NCBI RefSeq assembly: GCF_050402865.1
Contig: NZ_BAABMF010000007.1
Span: 62,001-126,000, forward strand
Direction of reading: 5' to 3'
Source of the DNA: Clostridium_AF sediminicola
GTDB lineage: Bacteria > Bacillota > Clostridia > Clostridiales > Clostridiaceae
DNA length: 64,000 nt
Below the pieces are notes generated by a model. The model had not been told where the DNA came from and made no database searches. It saw nothing but the letters and a program-made list of their open reading frames with translations. Shown here in pieces: positions 9,883 through 18,505 of this stretch. Position 1 is the first letter of the stretch. Every line of letters starts with the position of its first letter. Both the position numbers and the translations under genes were made by a program.

Positions 9883-9924
9883 AATAAACCTCCCGTTTTT
9901 TATATTTATTTTTTAAATTTTTCA

Positions 9925-9971
9925 ATTGTATAATCATTTTAAAGTCCACCATTTGGAAAATTAATGGTGGA
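9925..9971 (-). other. Leader stem-loop upstream of purE
   Basis: In the 150-nt purE leader, TCCACCATT pairs with AATGGTGGA, a strong 9-bp stem. It is followed by a short T-run only on the plus strand, so it is not an obvious terminator for purE. It does not match the purine riboswitch core, and no such core was found between 9883 and 10200. Confidence 0.4.
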
Positions 9972-10041
9972 TTTTTAATGTAAAATATATTTTTAGGGGA
10001 AATATATTTTAGTTAACTAAAGTTAATCATCGTTTGTATTA

Positions 10042-10070
10042 ATACTAACATTGGCATATACAAAAGTCAA
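10042..10070 (-). promoter_or_regulatory. Sigma-A promoter of the pur operon
   Basis: On minus, -35 TTGACT (10070-10065) and -10 TAGTAT (10047-10042) are 17 bp apart. Transcription would begin near 10035, giving a leader of about 150 nt before purE. Confidence 0.75.
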
Positions 10071-10090
10071 TATATTAATTAATATTTCAA

Positions 10091-10165
10091 ACTTATAATT
10101 CGTACGTAGTGAATTATTACATCTGTTTTTTGTGTGTTTTGTACGTACCGTATCGAACTATACGC
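10091..10165 (-). promoter_or_regulatory. Inverted repeats upstream of the pur promoter
   Basis: Just upstream of the -35 are an ATAATTC/GAATTAT dyad, two TACGTAC-containing words (about 10102-10109 and 10141-10148) and CGTAT-CGAAC-TATACG. The position and the CGAAC core recall PurR boxes of Firmicutes pur operons, but the match is not close enough to claim identity. Confidence 0.3.
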
Positions 10166-10244
10166 ATTTTTGTTTTAATTTTTTTGTTGTCTTTAAAACT
10201 TATCATCGTACTAATATGGATTAAAATATATCTTTTTTTGAAAA

Positions 10245-10275
10245 TAAAACAAGAGTACCATTTAATAGGTACTCT
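10245..10275 (-). terminator. Terminator of the glycine/alanine symporter gene
   Basis: GAGTACC (10253-10259) and GGTACTC (10268-10274) form the stem. On minus it is followed by TTGTTTTATTTTC. It lies about 60 nt past the stop of the symporter gene. Confidence 0.75.
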
Positions 10276-10334
10276 CGTTATTATATACTCATATTTGAAT
10301 TATTATTTATTCAACTACTTTTTTATTTTTCTTC

Positions 10335-11708
10335 TTAAAGTAATTTATTTTCATTTAAATTATCAAAGTAAGTCTTTGTTTCAGCAATTATAACTCCACT
10401 AAGACCTATTAAAGCAATTAAGTTTGGAATTGCCATTAACCCATTAACTATATCTGCTATTGTCCAAATCATATCTAGTTTTAAAAATGCTCCTATTGCA
10501 ACTAAAGCAATAAAAATAACTCTGTATGGTGCAATTCCTTTTATTCCTACTAAATATTCTATACATCTTTCACCATAATAGTTCCATCCAAGTATTGTAG
10601 TGAAAGCGAAAAATATCAAACCAATAGTAACAATTAATTGCCCTATAACCGCCACTGGAAGGCTATTTGAAAATGCCGAATTTGTCATTGCAGCACCACT
10701 AAATTCTGAACTCCAAGCCCCAGTTAAGATCAATACAAATCCTGTCATTGTACATATTATTATTGTATCAAAGAATGTTCCTGTCATAGAAATTAATCCT
10801 TGTCTTACACAAGATTTTGTTTTGGCTGCTGCCGCCGCAATAGGTGCAGAACCTAAACCAGATTCATTAGAGAATACTCCTCTTGCAACACCACTTTGAA
10901 TTGCAATCATGACAGTTGCACCTGTAAAACCACCTGTTGCTGCAGTTTTTGTAAATGCACTTTTAACAATTAAAGCAAAAGTGGCAGGTACTAATTTTAT
11001 ATTTAATATAAGAATTATTAAAGCCCCAATAACATAGAAAACAGCCATAAAAGGTACTGTTTTTTCAGCTACTGCTGCAATATTCTTTATACCACCAATA
11101 GTTACTAAAGCTACTAAAATCGTAAGTACTATTGCTGTTACGTAGATTGGTAACTTGAAAGTAATACTTACAGCTTCAGTAATAGCATTTACTTGTGTAA
11201 AAGTTCCTATACCAAAGAAAGCAACACCTACACCGAAAATAGCAAACATTTTTGCTAAAAATTTATTTCCAAGACCTTTTTCAATATAGTACATAGGTCC
11301 ACCTGACATCTGACCATTTTCATCCACTGTTCTATACTTAACAGCTAGTAATGACTCGGCATATTTAGTTGCCATACCAAAGAAAGCTGCTATCCACATC
11401 CAAAATAGTGCACCTGGTCCTCCTACTTTAATGGCAGTTGCTACACCTACAATATTTCCTGTACCAATTGTTGCCGATAAAGCAGTACATAAAGCTGCAA
11501 ATGAGGATACATCTCCCTCTACATTATCATCACTTTCTTTTGTAAATAAATACTTTAAAGCTAATGGAAGTTTTTTTACTTGAAGTAATCCTAACCTAAT
11601 AGTAAGATAAATTCCAGTTCCAACAAGTAAAATTAGAAGCGGTGGTCCCCAAACAAAACTATCAATTTTTTCAAGAACACCCATAAGATTTGACATAAAA
11701 TTTGACAT
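10335..11708 (-). CDS. Sodium:alanine/glycine symporter (AGCS family)
   Basis: This inner-membrane carrier of the AGCS (AlsT/DagA) family takes up glycine or alanine with sodium. Its 457 residues contain about ten to eleven hydrophobic segments and family stretches such as AALCTALSATIGTGNIVGVATA, GPGALFWMWIAAFFGMATKYAE and SNESGLGSAPIAAAAAKT. The ATG at 11708 has AAGGGGG 7 nt upstream; a near-duplicate second ATG follows four codons later. Immediately upstream is a tandem glycine riboswitch, which makes glycine the likely substrate and supports a role in feeding the glycine reductase encoded at 29905-41062. Confidence 0.92.
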   Translation of the reverse strand: MSNFMSNLMGVLEKIDSFVWGPPLLILLVGTGIYLTIRLGLLQVKKLPLALKYLFTKESDDNVEGDVSSFAALCTALSATIGTGNIVGVATAIKVGGPGALFWMWIAAFFGMATKYAESLLAVKYRTVDENGQMSGGPMYYIEKGLGNKFLAKMFAIFGVGVAFFGIGTFTQVNAITEAVSITFKLPIYVTAIVLTILVALVTIGGIKNIAAVAEKTVPFMAVFYVIGALIILILNIKLVPATFALIVKSAFTKTAATGGFTGATVMIAIQSGVARGVFSNESGLGSAPIAAAAAKTKSCVRQGLISMTGTFFDTIIICTMTGFVLILTGAWSSEFSGAAMTNSAFSNSLPVAVIGQLIVTIGLIFFAFTTILGWNYYGERCIEYLVGIKGIAPYRVIFIALVAIGAFLKLDMIWTIADIVNGLMAIPNLIALIGLSGVIIAETKTYFDNLNENKLL

Positions 11709-11765
11709 AAAAATTCCCCCTTAAGTCTTTTGTTTTTAACTAAGAGGAGATTAAATTATACAACT

Positions 11766-11941
11766 CAATCCCCTGTCCTTTTACCTGAGAGTTTCAATAG
11801 TATAGAACTATTTTGCTCCTTCGGTGACTGTAAACCAGTTCTCTCCAAGGGCTCGTCCAATAACGGTCCTGCCAATTAAGGCACCTGAAAGCATAACATC
11901 TTCGGTAGATGGTTTCCCATCACTCTCCCGTAATCTTCATC
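11766..11941 (-). ncRNA. Tandem glycine riboswitch
   Basis: On minus, two aptamers follow each other. The first (about 11856-11941) has CGGGAGAG, ACCGAAG, TTTCAGG and GGCAGGACC. The second (about 11766-11855) has TTGGAGAG, CACCGAAGGAGC, AACTCTCAGGTAAAAGGAC and CAGGGG. These are the conserved glycine aptamer signatures. The tandem lies about 60 nt before the AGCS symporter start and would switch its expression with glycine. Confidence 0.95.
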
Positions 11942-11982
11942 CGAACACAATATTCAATTAACTTAGTTACTTAATATGCATA

Positions 11983-12011
11983 ATTATAATAAGAATTTTA
12001 TAATTTTGCAA
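11983..12011 (-). promoter_or_regulatory. Sigma-A promoter upstream of glycine riboswitch
   Basis: On minus, -35 TTGCAA (12011-12006) and a perfect -10 TATAAT (11988-11983) are separated by 17 bp. Confidence 0.8.
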
Positions 12012-12118
12012 GTAAAAATAACAAGCTCAGAATATTCTAATTATTCCACTTATAATAATCAAAATCATATACTTCATCTTACTTTTAATGGATTAACCAT
12101 ATAAGCTTAATAAAAGAG

Positions 12119-12290
12119 TTCACGATTGAAATAAAAAACGAAATAAATCAGTGACAAGTTAATGATGATTGAACATTGAGCTTTTGCTACGCATAAGGAA
12201 TCATTTTATTCTTTATTAATTAAAAGCTTTCGCTTGCGAAAGGTATCCATAACTTGTCACTATAAATTGCGAACTTGTTCGCAATTTATA
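12119..12290 (-). repeat. Modular repeat element A
   Basis: Read on minus: hairpin ATAAATTGCGAAC-AAG-TTCGCAATTTATA, then word AGTGACAAGTTATGGATACC, hairpin CTTTCGC-AA-GCGAAAG, linker CTTTTAATTAA, a TGATTCCTTATGC stretch, then AACTTGTCAC and a GATTTATTTCG tail. The same order is found at 20301-20567. The 12300-12650 stretch beyond it holds only AT-rich DNA and a weak GCCCTT/AAGGGC pairing; no gene is seen. Confidence 0.75.
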
Positions 12291-12652
12291 AAAAAAGTGC
12301 CCTTCGGAATATCCTCAGGACAATTATATTATGAAAAATAAATTAAGGGCATAAATAATCCAAAGTATCATTTATCACTTTGTTTGATATTGTAACATAT
12401 TCTTAACTATTTGTATAGTTTTTAAGACTTTTTATTATTAATTTATCAATATCTTCACCTTTTAATTATCCATTTGTTAATAACATGTTTATGTTTTCTA
12501 CAAATCGATATCTATGTTTTTAGTTTTACATTTTTGATAAATGTAGATAATTTTTATAATTTATAGTAAAATATTTATGATTATTGTTTCGTTTTTTATA
12601 AGATACTTTTTCTCAATAAAGATCTTTAACTAATCCTGTATGAGGTGTTCTT

Positions 12653-13438
12653 ATGGATATTAATACTTTTAATTATTTCAAAAGTTGGTTTTCACGTTAT
12701 GTAGAATCATTTTATTGTGAAGATGAATTTATAAATGAAAATATTACTTTAAAGCTTAATCATACTATACGCGTAGTCGAAAATTCTAAAATCATTTCCC
12801 AGTTTTTAAAACTAACAAAAGAACAAAGTTTAACGGCCGAAGTTACAGCACTTTTTCACGATATAGGCAGATTTGAGCAATTTAAAACATATAAAACTTT
12901 TAACGATAAAATATCAGAGGATCATGCTTCTTTAGGTATAAGCATCCTAAATAATTATGGAATTTTAAATACTCTAGATAATAAAGAAAAAAATATTATA
13001 CTTTTTGCAGTATATCATCATAACAAATTTTCTATACCAAAAATTAATAATATAAACAAAGAAATGATATGTAAAATAACTCGAGATGCAGACAAACTAG
13101 ATATACTAAAAATAGTAACTGACTATTATGCTACTAGGTTCACAAATTCTAATCCAGCTATTGAACATAACCTAGTAGAAAGTAATAATTATTCTTCCAA
13201 AATTGTTGAAGATATATTTAAATGTCAAAACTCCAAATTAGAATATATTGAAACTTCAAATGATTGTCGTTTAATGAAACTCACATGGATTTTTGATATA
13301 TATTTTCCTAAAACACTTTTGTTAATTAAAGAAAGAAATTTTATTCAAAAAACAATGGAAGCTCTTCCCAAAACAGATGAAATGGACTCAATTCAAAAAC
13401 ATCTTTTAAATTATATCGACAAAAAAACTATCAGTTAA
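12653..13438 (+). CDS. HD-domain phosphohydrolase
   Basis: A 261-residue cytoplasmic protein with the metal-binding residues of the HD superfamily in order: His in NHTIRVVENS (about residue 37), HD in ALFHDIGRFEQ (about 69-70), His in EDHASLGIS, His-His in VYHHNKF, and Asp in RDADKLDILK. This pattern fits a metal-dependent phosphohydrolase acting on a nucleotide or similar substrate; the substrate cannot be told. It starts with ATG after TGAGGTG. It is monocistronic, flanked by repeat elements, and its stop codon lies inside the loop of its own terminator. Confidence 0.8.
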   Translation: MDINTFNYFKSWFSRYVESFYCEDEFINENITLKLNHTIRVVENSKIISQFLKLTKEQSLTAEVTALFHDIGRFEQFKTYKTFNDKISEDHASLGISILNNYGILNTLDNKEKNIILFAVYHHNKFSIPKINNINKEMICKITRDADKLDILKIVTDYYATRFTNSNPAIEHNLVESNNYSSKIVEDIFKCQNSKLEYIETSNDCRLMKLTWIFDIYFPKTLLLIKERNFIQKTMEALPKTDEMDSIQKHLLNYIDKKTIS

Positions 13439-13451
13439 TGATAGTTTTTTT
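13421..13451 (+). terminator. Terminator overlapping the HD gene end
   Basis: AAAAAAACTATCA (13421-13433) pairs with TGATAGTTTTTTT (13439-13451) around a GTTAA loop that contains the stop codon. The stem is symmetric, so it may work on both strands. Confidence 0.8.
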
Positions 13452-13483
13452 ATCGATATTAAATTTATATTTAATATAAATAT

Positions 13484-13676
13484 TGTACTTGAAATAAAAT
13501 TCGAACTAGTTGACGGTTAACAGTAAAGGACACCTTTCACTAAAGTGAAAGTTTTAAATTAAAATTTGTTTACTTTTCCGTTAGCAAAAGTACCTTATAC
13601 CAATTAGCTAAGCTAATTAAGGCTTAGCTAAAGATTTTCTCCAAGAAAATCATCCTTTACTGTCAACTATAAATTA
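13484..13676 (+). repeat. Modular repeat element B
   Basis: GAAATAAAATTCGAA tail, then word TTGACGGTTAACAGTAAAGGA, ACACC, hairpin CTTTCACT-AA-AGTGAAAG, a GTTAGC/GCTAAC-type region, AAAGATTTTCT-CC-AAGAAAATCATCC, and complementary word TTTACTGTCAA. The hairpins keep their positions but change sequence on both arms relative to copies A, C and D. The element abuts the stop codon of the next minus-strand gene. Confidence 0.75.
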
Positions 13677-13949
13677 TAATACTTTAAAAACCTTATCATA
13701 CTCTAAAGTACAATTCCCTGTGGTTTCAATATCAGCACAGAAATCACTTTCTATGTATAAATAATTACCATTCTTTTCAATAATCTTTCTAACAACTGTA
13801 TCATCTTCACTGGTTTCATATGTGTGAACAACATTGTAATCACTATAAATAGGTTTTTCAACTTCTTGTGAGTTTACTGTTTCGCTTATAAGTTCAAGAT
13901 TAGCTTTTCCTTCACTTATAGCGTTTATGATGTCTTGAAGTTTTTTCAT
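13674..13949 (-). CDS. Small protein of unknown function
   Basis: A 91-residue acidic protein not recognised from sequence. It starts ATG 5 nt after GAGGTG. The N-terminus (MKKLQDIINAISEGKANLELI) looks helical; the C-terminal half (TVVRKIIEKNGNYLYIESDFCADIETTGNCTLEYDKV) looks like beta strands with two cysteines. There is no signal peptide or membrane segment. Its stop abuts the outer end of repeat element B. With the next two minus-strand genes it forms a patch of unknown genes lying between repeats. Confidence 0.6.
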   Translation of the reverse strand: MKKLQDIINAISEGKANLELISETVNSQEVEKPIYSDYNVVHTYETSEDDTVVRKIIEKNGNYLYIESDFCADIETTGNCTLEYDKVFKVL

Positions 13950-14068
13950 AATTACACCTCGTTATTAAATAGATAAACTGTTTCAACTATGAATTTAGTT
14001 TTTAAGTTATCTATCATAAATAAATGTTCCTATTTATATTATGTACAAATAAAATTTAAAAATACTAC

Positions 14069-14431
14069 TTAAACTGCACTTAAATTTCTTATAAGATCCA
14101 TTGCAATTACTTTTAATTCCTTTTCTTCATTTATATTTCCTTCGTATAAATGTGGAATAGAATCTTTATTACATAGTCTATTGATTATTTTTAAATTTGC
14201 CTTAAACTCTTCTCTTAAAATTATTGTTCTTTCATTAAGTTTTTTTATGTATTCACGATTTTCGCTAAATTCTTTTGTATATCTCCCAACCAAAGTCGCT
14301 CCTTCCATTTCACAAATAAGCTCAATATATTTTCCAGCTGAAACTATTAATTCTTCTACAATATCAATACAATCATCGTCTTCTGAAGAAATCAACGCAC
14401 TTACTAATTCTTTTATTGTGCATAATTGCAT
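14069..14431 (-). CDS. Helical protein of unknown function
   Basis: A 120-residue, mostly helical, acidic protein with start ATG after AGAGGTGAT. The segments DIVEELIVSAGKYIELICEMEG and NREYIKKLNERTIILREEFKANLKIINRL look like long amphipathic helices, possibly coiled coil. It resembles small clostridial helical proteins of unknown function; I cannot assign a family with certainty. There is no membrane segment. It lies 119 bp upstream of the 91-residue gene on the same strand and could be co-transcribed with it. Confidence 0.6.
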   Translation of the reverse strand: MQLCTIKELVSALISSEDDDCIDIVEELIVSAGKYIELICEMEGATLVGRYTKEFSENREYIKKLNERTIILREEFKANLKIINRLCNKDSIPHLYEGNINEEKELKVIAMDLIRNLSAV

Positions 14432-14489
14432 AATATCACCTCTTTGTATATTCTATGTTATCTATCTTTTTATAAAATACATATAATTC

Positions 14490-14609
14490 GGTTATTCCAC
14501 AAAAGGTAATTCAGTTGAACTTCAACCACAATATATAGCGTCAGAACGCACCAATCCGTGGTAGATATTGTGGTTGATTTTAGTTCAACTTACTTTTTGT
14601 GGCTTAACC
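14490..14609. repeat. 120-bp element with long terminal inverted repeats
   Basis: The left end GGTTATTCCACAAAAGGTAA and the right end read in reverse, GGTTAAGCCACAAAAAGTAA, continue as inverted repeats through ACAACC-containing stretches (CAACCACAATAT on both arms). The central part contains GCGTCAGAACGC. It is non-coding and looks like a MITE or a fold-back element. A shortened relative is at 19813-19861. Confidence 0.7.
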
Positions 14610-14617
14610 ATAACACT

Positions 14618-15268
14618 TTATTTTGATAGAGATATATCCTCTACTATAAATGAAAACTTTATTACATTAGCAATGTATTGCTTGAATATATTCTCCTCTT
14701 TAGTATTGTCGTAAATATCGATAATTTTTATTTTACTCAAACATATCCATCTATTTTCATTGTATTCAATAATTTCACTATTAAATTTATCAATCAATAT
14801 TTCTTTTCTTTCATTTTTCCTTGTTTTATCTGATTTTAAACCCCTATACAAACGAGCTAAGGAACCTTGTCCACCAAATCTACTAATATTTTTTACAATA
14901 TATATATATTCATCATCTATTAAGTTTTGAGATAAATCTAATCCAAAAAAATGACTCCCAAAAGTTTTGCATCCTACACAAAAATGTACTCCGGGTAACC
15001 TTGATTTTGTTTTCCAATTTCCGATATTATAATATAGTTCTTCTTTCTTTCCTTTTATGTCCAAAACTTTACTATCATCATTTTGCATAAAATAAACTTC
15101 TTGCATATCTTTAAAATGTTCACTCTCATCAGTAGTAGAAACCCCATCTAATTCTAATTTTACATCTAATACTTCACTCCTATATGTAACAGGTTCAATC
15201 ATCCCGCTATTTAATAATATTTCTTTCAATCTTAATACTTCTTTTTCTCCAATCAAACTATACCCCAT
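14618..15268 (-). CDS. Protein of unknown function
   Basis: A 216-residue soluble protein that I do not recognise. It begins MGYSLIGEKEVLRLKEIL after GGGAGGAG. The middle contains GNWKTKSRLPGVHFCVGCKTFGSHFFGLDLS, with three histidines and two cysteines (CVGC), which could bind metal, but no known fold is evident. The C-terminal half is basic and beta-rich. It stands alone on the minus strand, with the inverted-repeat element 9 bp beyond its stop. Codon use is AT-rich like its neighbours. Confidence 0.6.
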   Translation of the reverse strand: MGYSLIGEKEVLRLKEILLNSGMIEPVTYRSEVLDVKLELDGVSTTDESEHFKDMQEVYFMQNDDSKVLDIKGKKEELYYNIGNWKTKSRLPGVHFCVGCKTFGSHFFGLDLSQNLIDDEYIYIVKNISRFGGQGSLARLYRGLKSDKTRKNERKEILIDKFNSEIIEYNENRWICLSKIKIIDIYDNTKEENIFKQYIANVIKFSFIVEDISLSK

Positions 15269-15375
15269 TTAATCTCCTCCCAAAAGTACTTTCAAATATT
15301 ATTTTCTATGGTAATTTTTGTATGATTATATAATACCATTAACTCCCATTTTTTTCAATCTTAAATAATTTAAAA

Positions 15376-15413
15376 AAGGCGAAGAAATTATTATAATTGA
15401 ATTTCTTCGCCTT
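15376..15413 (-). terminator. Terminator of the riboflavin operon
   Basis: AAGGCGAAGAAAT (15376-15388) pairs with ATTTCTTCGCCTT (15401-15413). On minus it is followed by TTTTAAATTATTT. It lies directly after the HAD phosphatase stop. Confidence 0.85.
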
Positions 15414-15419
15414 AATCAT

Positions 15420-16103
15420 TTAAAAAATATTTTTTAGTTCTTTTATATCATTTATCAATAAGTCAGCTTTCTCTAACTCATCAGTTAATCCAAAACCATA
15501 TTGGCAACCGATTGTATAAATACTATTCTTTATCCCTGCTTCTAAATCTTGAACTCTATCTCCTATAATAACCATATTACCTTCGTATTTATTCTTAATT
15601 TTATTCAGTATTTCGTATTTAGGTATAAAATTAAACCTCTCTGAACATACCATTTCACTAAAATACTCATCTAACCTAAAATATTCATTCACACTATCCA
15701 TATAGTATTTGCCACAATTACTAATAAAAATCAATTTGTAACTTTTACTTTTTAAATATGAAAGAACCTCTATAGCCCCATCATAGAGCTCTGCTCTTCC
15801 TTCATTAATTGCAGTTAACATTTCAGATCCAATGATTTTGCTACAAGCTTTTTTATCTTCTTCGACTAGTTCAGGCATAAACTTTTTCCACATTTCTTTA
15901 CTACTATAACCAAGCCAATAACTAATTTCATCTTCACTCCAAATTTTAGGCTCTGCAAATTTATTCTCTACTAAATATTTATATGCCATTCTAAAAGCAG
16001 GTGCATATATTTTTATACTATCATGCACCGTACCATCAAAATCAAAGAATATTGTTTTAATATTTTCCAATTTATTCACATTTTTATTTACTTTAGAATT
16101 CAT
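15420..16103 (-). CDS. HAD-superfamily phosphatase of the rib operon
   Basis: A 227-residue HAD hydrolase with motif I FFDFDGTVHDS (nucleophile Asp21, acid Asp23), motif II LIFISNCGK, and motif IV MVIIGDRVQDLEAG. The helical cap between motifs I and II fits the phosphoglycolate-phosphatase-like subfamily. Its ATG overlaps the ribH coding end by 11 nt, so it is translationally coupled and is the last gene of the riboflavin operon. From that context it is a candidate for the 5-amino-6-(5-phosphoribitylamino)uracil phosphatase, the step done in other bacteria by unrelated or distantly related HAD enzymes. The substrate is inferred, not shown. Confidence 0.85.
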   Translation of the reverse strand: MNSKVNKNVNKLENIKTIFFDFDGTVHDSIKIYAPAFRMAYKYLVENKFAEPKIWSEDEISYWLGYSSKEMWKKFMPELVEEDKKACSKIIGSEMLTAINEGRAELYDGAIEVLSYLKSKSYKLIFISNCGKYYMDSVNEYFRLDEYFSEMVCSERFNFIPKYEILNKIKNKYEGNMVIIGDRVQDLEAGIKNSIYTIGCQYGFGLTDELEKADLLINDIKELKNIF

Positions 16104-16554
16104 TTAACAAGTTTGCCATTTCAATAAAAGTAACAGCTGCGTCAAATCCTTTATTACCAGCTTTTGTTCCCGCTCTTTCGATTGCCTGCTCAATAGAATC
16201 AGTTGTTAAAACTCCAAAGATAACTGGCTTCTCTGTTTCCATTGAAGCTTGCGCAACCCCTTTAGCTGCTTGACTACAAACATAATCAAAATGAGGAGTT
16301 GAGCCTTTTATAACTGCACCTAAACAAATAACACCATCATATTTATCAGTTTTTGCAAGTTTCTTTGCTATTAATGGGATTTCAAAAGCACCCGGCACCC
16401 ATATAATATCTATATCATCTTCATTTACTCCATGTCTTTTCAAAGCATCTATAGCACCACTTAGAAGTTTTCCTCCAATAAATTCATTAAATCTTGCAAC
16501 TACGATTGCTGGTTTTAAACCTTGCCCTGTTAATTTTCCTTCAAATATATTCAT
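16093..16554 (-). CDS. ribH: 6,7-dimethyl-8-ribityllumazine synthase
   Basis: Lumazine synthase condenses the ribityl-diaminouracil with the RibB product; it usually assembles as a 60-mer or pentamer. The 153-residue protein shows VARFNEFIGGKLLSGA, WVPGAFEIPLIA, GAVIKGSTPHFDYVC with the catalytic His in TPHFDYV, and NKGFDAAVTFIEM. It starts with ATG after AGGAGG. It is fourth in the rib operon and overlaps the downstream HAD phosphatase. Confidence 0.97.
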   Translation of the reverse strand: MNIFEGKLTGQGLKPAIVVARFNEFIGGKLLSGAIDALKRHGVNEDDIDIIWVPGAFEIPLIAKKLAKTDKYDGVICLGAVIKGSTPHFDYVCSQAAKGVAQASMETEKPVIFGVLTTDSIEQAIERAGTKAGNKGFDAAVTFIEMANLLNEF

Positions 16555-16588
16555 TAATATTTTCCTCCTTATATCTTCTCAAAATTTA

Positions 16589-17788
16589 TTATAAATTTAA
16601 TTGATGACCCATTTTTTCTTTCTTTGTTTTTAGGTAAAATAGATTTTTCTCGTTATGATTCATTTCAATGTGCACTCTTTCAGTTATCTCAATTCCTGAC
16701 GCTTCTAATCCCAAAATTTTATCAGGATTATTTGTCATTAATCTTACTTTCTTAACTCCAATATTTTTTAGTATCTGCCCCGCCACTGCATAATCTCTTA
16801 AATCATCTGGGAAACCAAGAGCAATATTAGCTTCAACTGTATCCATTCCCCCATCTTGTAACTCATATGCTTTTAATTTATTTATTAACCCTATTCCACG
16901 ACCTTCTTGTCTCAAATAAATAAGAATCCCCTTACCTTCTTTATTTATTCTTTCCATTGCTTCACCAAACTGCTCTCCACAGTCACATCTTCTAGATCCA
17001 AACACATCTCCTGTTAAACACTCAGAGTGAATTCTCATAAGAATAGGTTCATCACCTGTTATTTTACCTTTTACTAATGCCACATGATGTTCTTTGGTTA
17101 TTTTGTTTTCAAAACCAACTACCTTAAATTCTCCATATTTAGTTGGCATATCAGCTTCTGCTTCTTTTAGTATCATAGTTTCGTTTTCTAGACGATATTT
17201 TACTAAATCAGCAATCGTTATTATCTTCAAATCATGTTCTTTCACATACTCCATTAATTGAGGTACTCTAGCCATAGTTCCATCATCATTCATTATTTCG
17301 CAAATAACTCCAGCAGGATAAAAACCACATAATCTTGCTAAATCAACTGCTGCTTCAGTATGCCCTGTTCTTTCTAGTACACCATTCTCTTTTGCTCTTA
17401 ATGGAAATATATGTCCTGGTCTTGTAAAATCTTCTGCTCTTGATTCCATATCAATGATTTTAGAAATAGTATCAGCTCTTTCAAAAGCAGAAATCCCTGT
17501 TTCATTACTTATATGATCTACAGAAACAGTAAAAGCAGTTTCCTTCGCATCAGTATTATTTTTAACCATAGGATGCATATTCAACTGATCTAACCTGTCA
17601 CCAATAATAGGTAAACAAATAAGTCCTCGTCCATATTTAGCCATAAAATTTACTGCTTTAGCTGTAGCCATCTGAGCTGGAATAATTAGATCGCCTTCAT
17701 TTTCTCTATCCTCATCATCTACAGCTACTATCATCTTTCCCTTTTTCAAATCTTCTAATGCTTCTTCAATAGTATTAAATTTATACAT
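16589..17788 (-). CDS. ribBA: Bifunctional DHBP synthase / GTP cyclohydrolase II
   Basis: This enzyme supplies both branches of riboflavin synthesis. The N-terminal half (about residues 1-200) is 3,4-dihydroxy-2-butanone-4-phosphate synthase, with DDEDRENEGDLI and RPGHIFPLRA. The C-terminal half is GTP cyclohydrolase II, with HSECLTGDVFGSRRCDCGEQF, where the cysteines bind zinc, and RQEGRGIGLINKLKAYELQD. The fusion is full length at 399 residues. It lies 15 bp after ribE and 34 bp before ribH. Confidence 0.97.
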   Translation of the reverse strand: MYKFNTIEEALEDLKKGKMIVAVDDEDRENEGDLIIPAQMATAKAVNFMAKYGRGLICLPIIGDRLDQLNMHPMVKNNTDAKETAFTVSVDHISNETGISAFERADTISKIIDMESRAEDFTRPGHIFPLRAKENGVLERTGHTEAAVDLARLCGFYPAGVICEIMNDDGTMARVPQLMEYVKEHDLKIITIADLVKYRLENETMILKEAEADMPTKYGEFKVVGFENKITKEHHVALVKGKITGDEPILMRIHSECLTGDVFGSRRCDCGEQFGEAMERINKEGKGILIYLRQEGRGIGLINKLKAYELQDGGMDTVEANIALGFPDDLRDYAVAGQILKNIGVKKVRLMTNNPDKILGLEASGIEITERVHIEMNHNEKNLFYLKTKKEKMGHQLNL

Positions 17789-17803
17789 TTTCTCACCTCA
17801 TAT

Positions 17804-18454
17804 TTAAAATCCATTTTCTCTTAAAAAATCCATGCTAATTTTATTTTCTGTTTTATCTTCTTTTTTATTAAAGCCTATCAATCTTTCAACATATTTTCCT
17901 ACAATATCACATTCAATATTAACTCTCTCTCCTATACCTTTTGAAAGCAAAGTAGTTTCTTCTTTTGTCAATGGTATCAAAGAAATTTTGAATATTTTTT
18001 CATCTACATACGCAACCGTAAGACTTATGCCATCAATTGCAACTGACCCCTTTTCTACTATATATTTCAAAATATCATCATTTACTTCAATAGAAACCCA
18101 AGTCGCATTATCTTCATTTTTAAGGTTTATAATGTATCCAACTCCATCAATATGCCCAGAAACAATATGTCCACCAAATCTATCACCTACTTGCATAGCA
18201 CGTTCTAGATTCACTTTACTTCCTGTTTTTAAGTTTCCTAAATTACTTCTGTTCATAGTTTCTGGCATTACATCAACAGTAAACTCATTTTCAGTAAATT
18301 TTGTCACTGTTAGACAAACCCCATTTGTTGATATACTATCTCCCAACTTTACTTCCTTTAAAATTTTATTAGCTAATATAGTTATCTTTGCAGAATTCCC
18401 TGATTTATCAATCTTTTTAATCTTACCAATTTCCTCTATTAAGCCTGTAAACAA
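17804..18454 (-). CDS. ribE: Riboflavin synthase alpha chain
   Basis: Riboflavin synthase dismutates two lumazines to riboflavin. The 216-residue protein opens with the diagnostic MFTGLIEEIGKI and has two lumazine-binding repeats, marked by NGVCLTVT and DGISLTVAYV, and by GGHIVSGHIDGVG in the second repeat. It starts with ATG after AAGGAGGGG. A repeat fragment lies between it and ribD. Confidence 0.96.
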   Translation of the reverse strand: MFTGLIEEIGKIKKIDKSGNSAKITILANKILKEVKLGDSISTNGVCLTVTKFTENEFTVDVMPETMNRSNLGNLKTGSKVNLERAMQVGDRFGGHIVSGHIDGVGYIINLKNEDNATWVSIEVNDDILKYIVEKGSVAIDGISLTVAYVDEKIFKISLIPLTKEETTLLSKGIGERVNIECDIVGKYVERLIGFNKKEDKTENKISMDFLRENGF

Positions 18455-18505
18455 AATTATCCCCTCCTTTCATATGAATATGTATGATGGACTGTTCCCT
18501 GTAAA

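Noticed and set aside
9883..10200. Purine riboswitch before purE
   Set aside because: The conserved three-way-junction core was not found on the minus strand; only a plain stem-loop and inverted repeats are present.
10109..10393. 94-codon plus-strand frame between purE and the symporter
   Set aside because: It runs through the pur promoter region and the symporter terminator; the translation is Tyr/Phe/Leu-rich noise.
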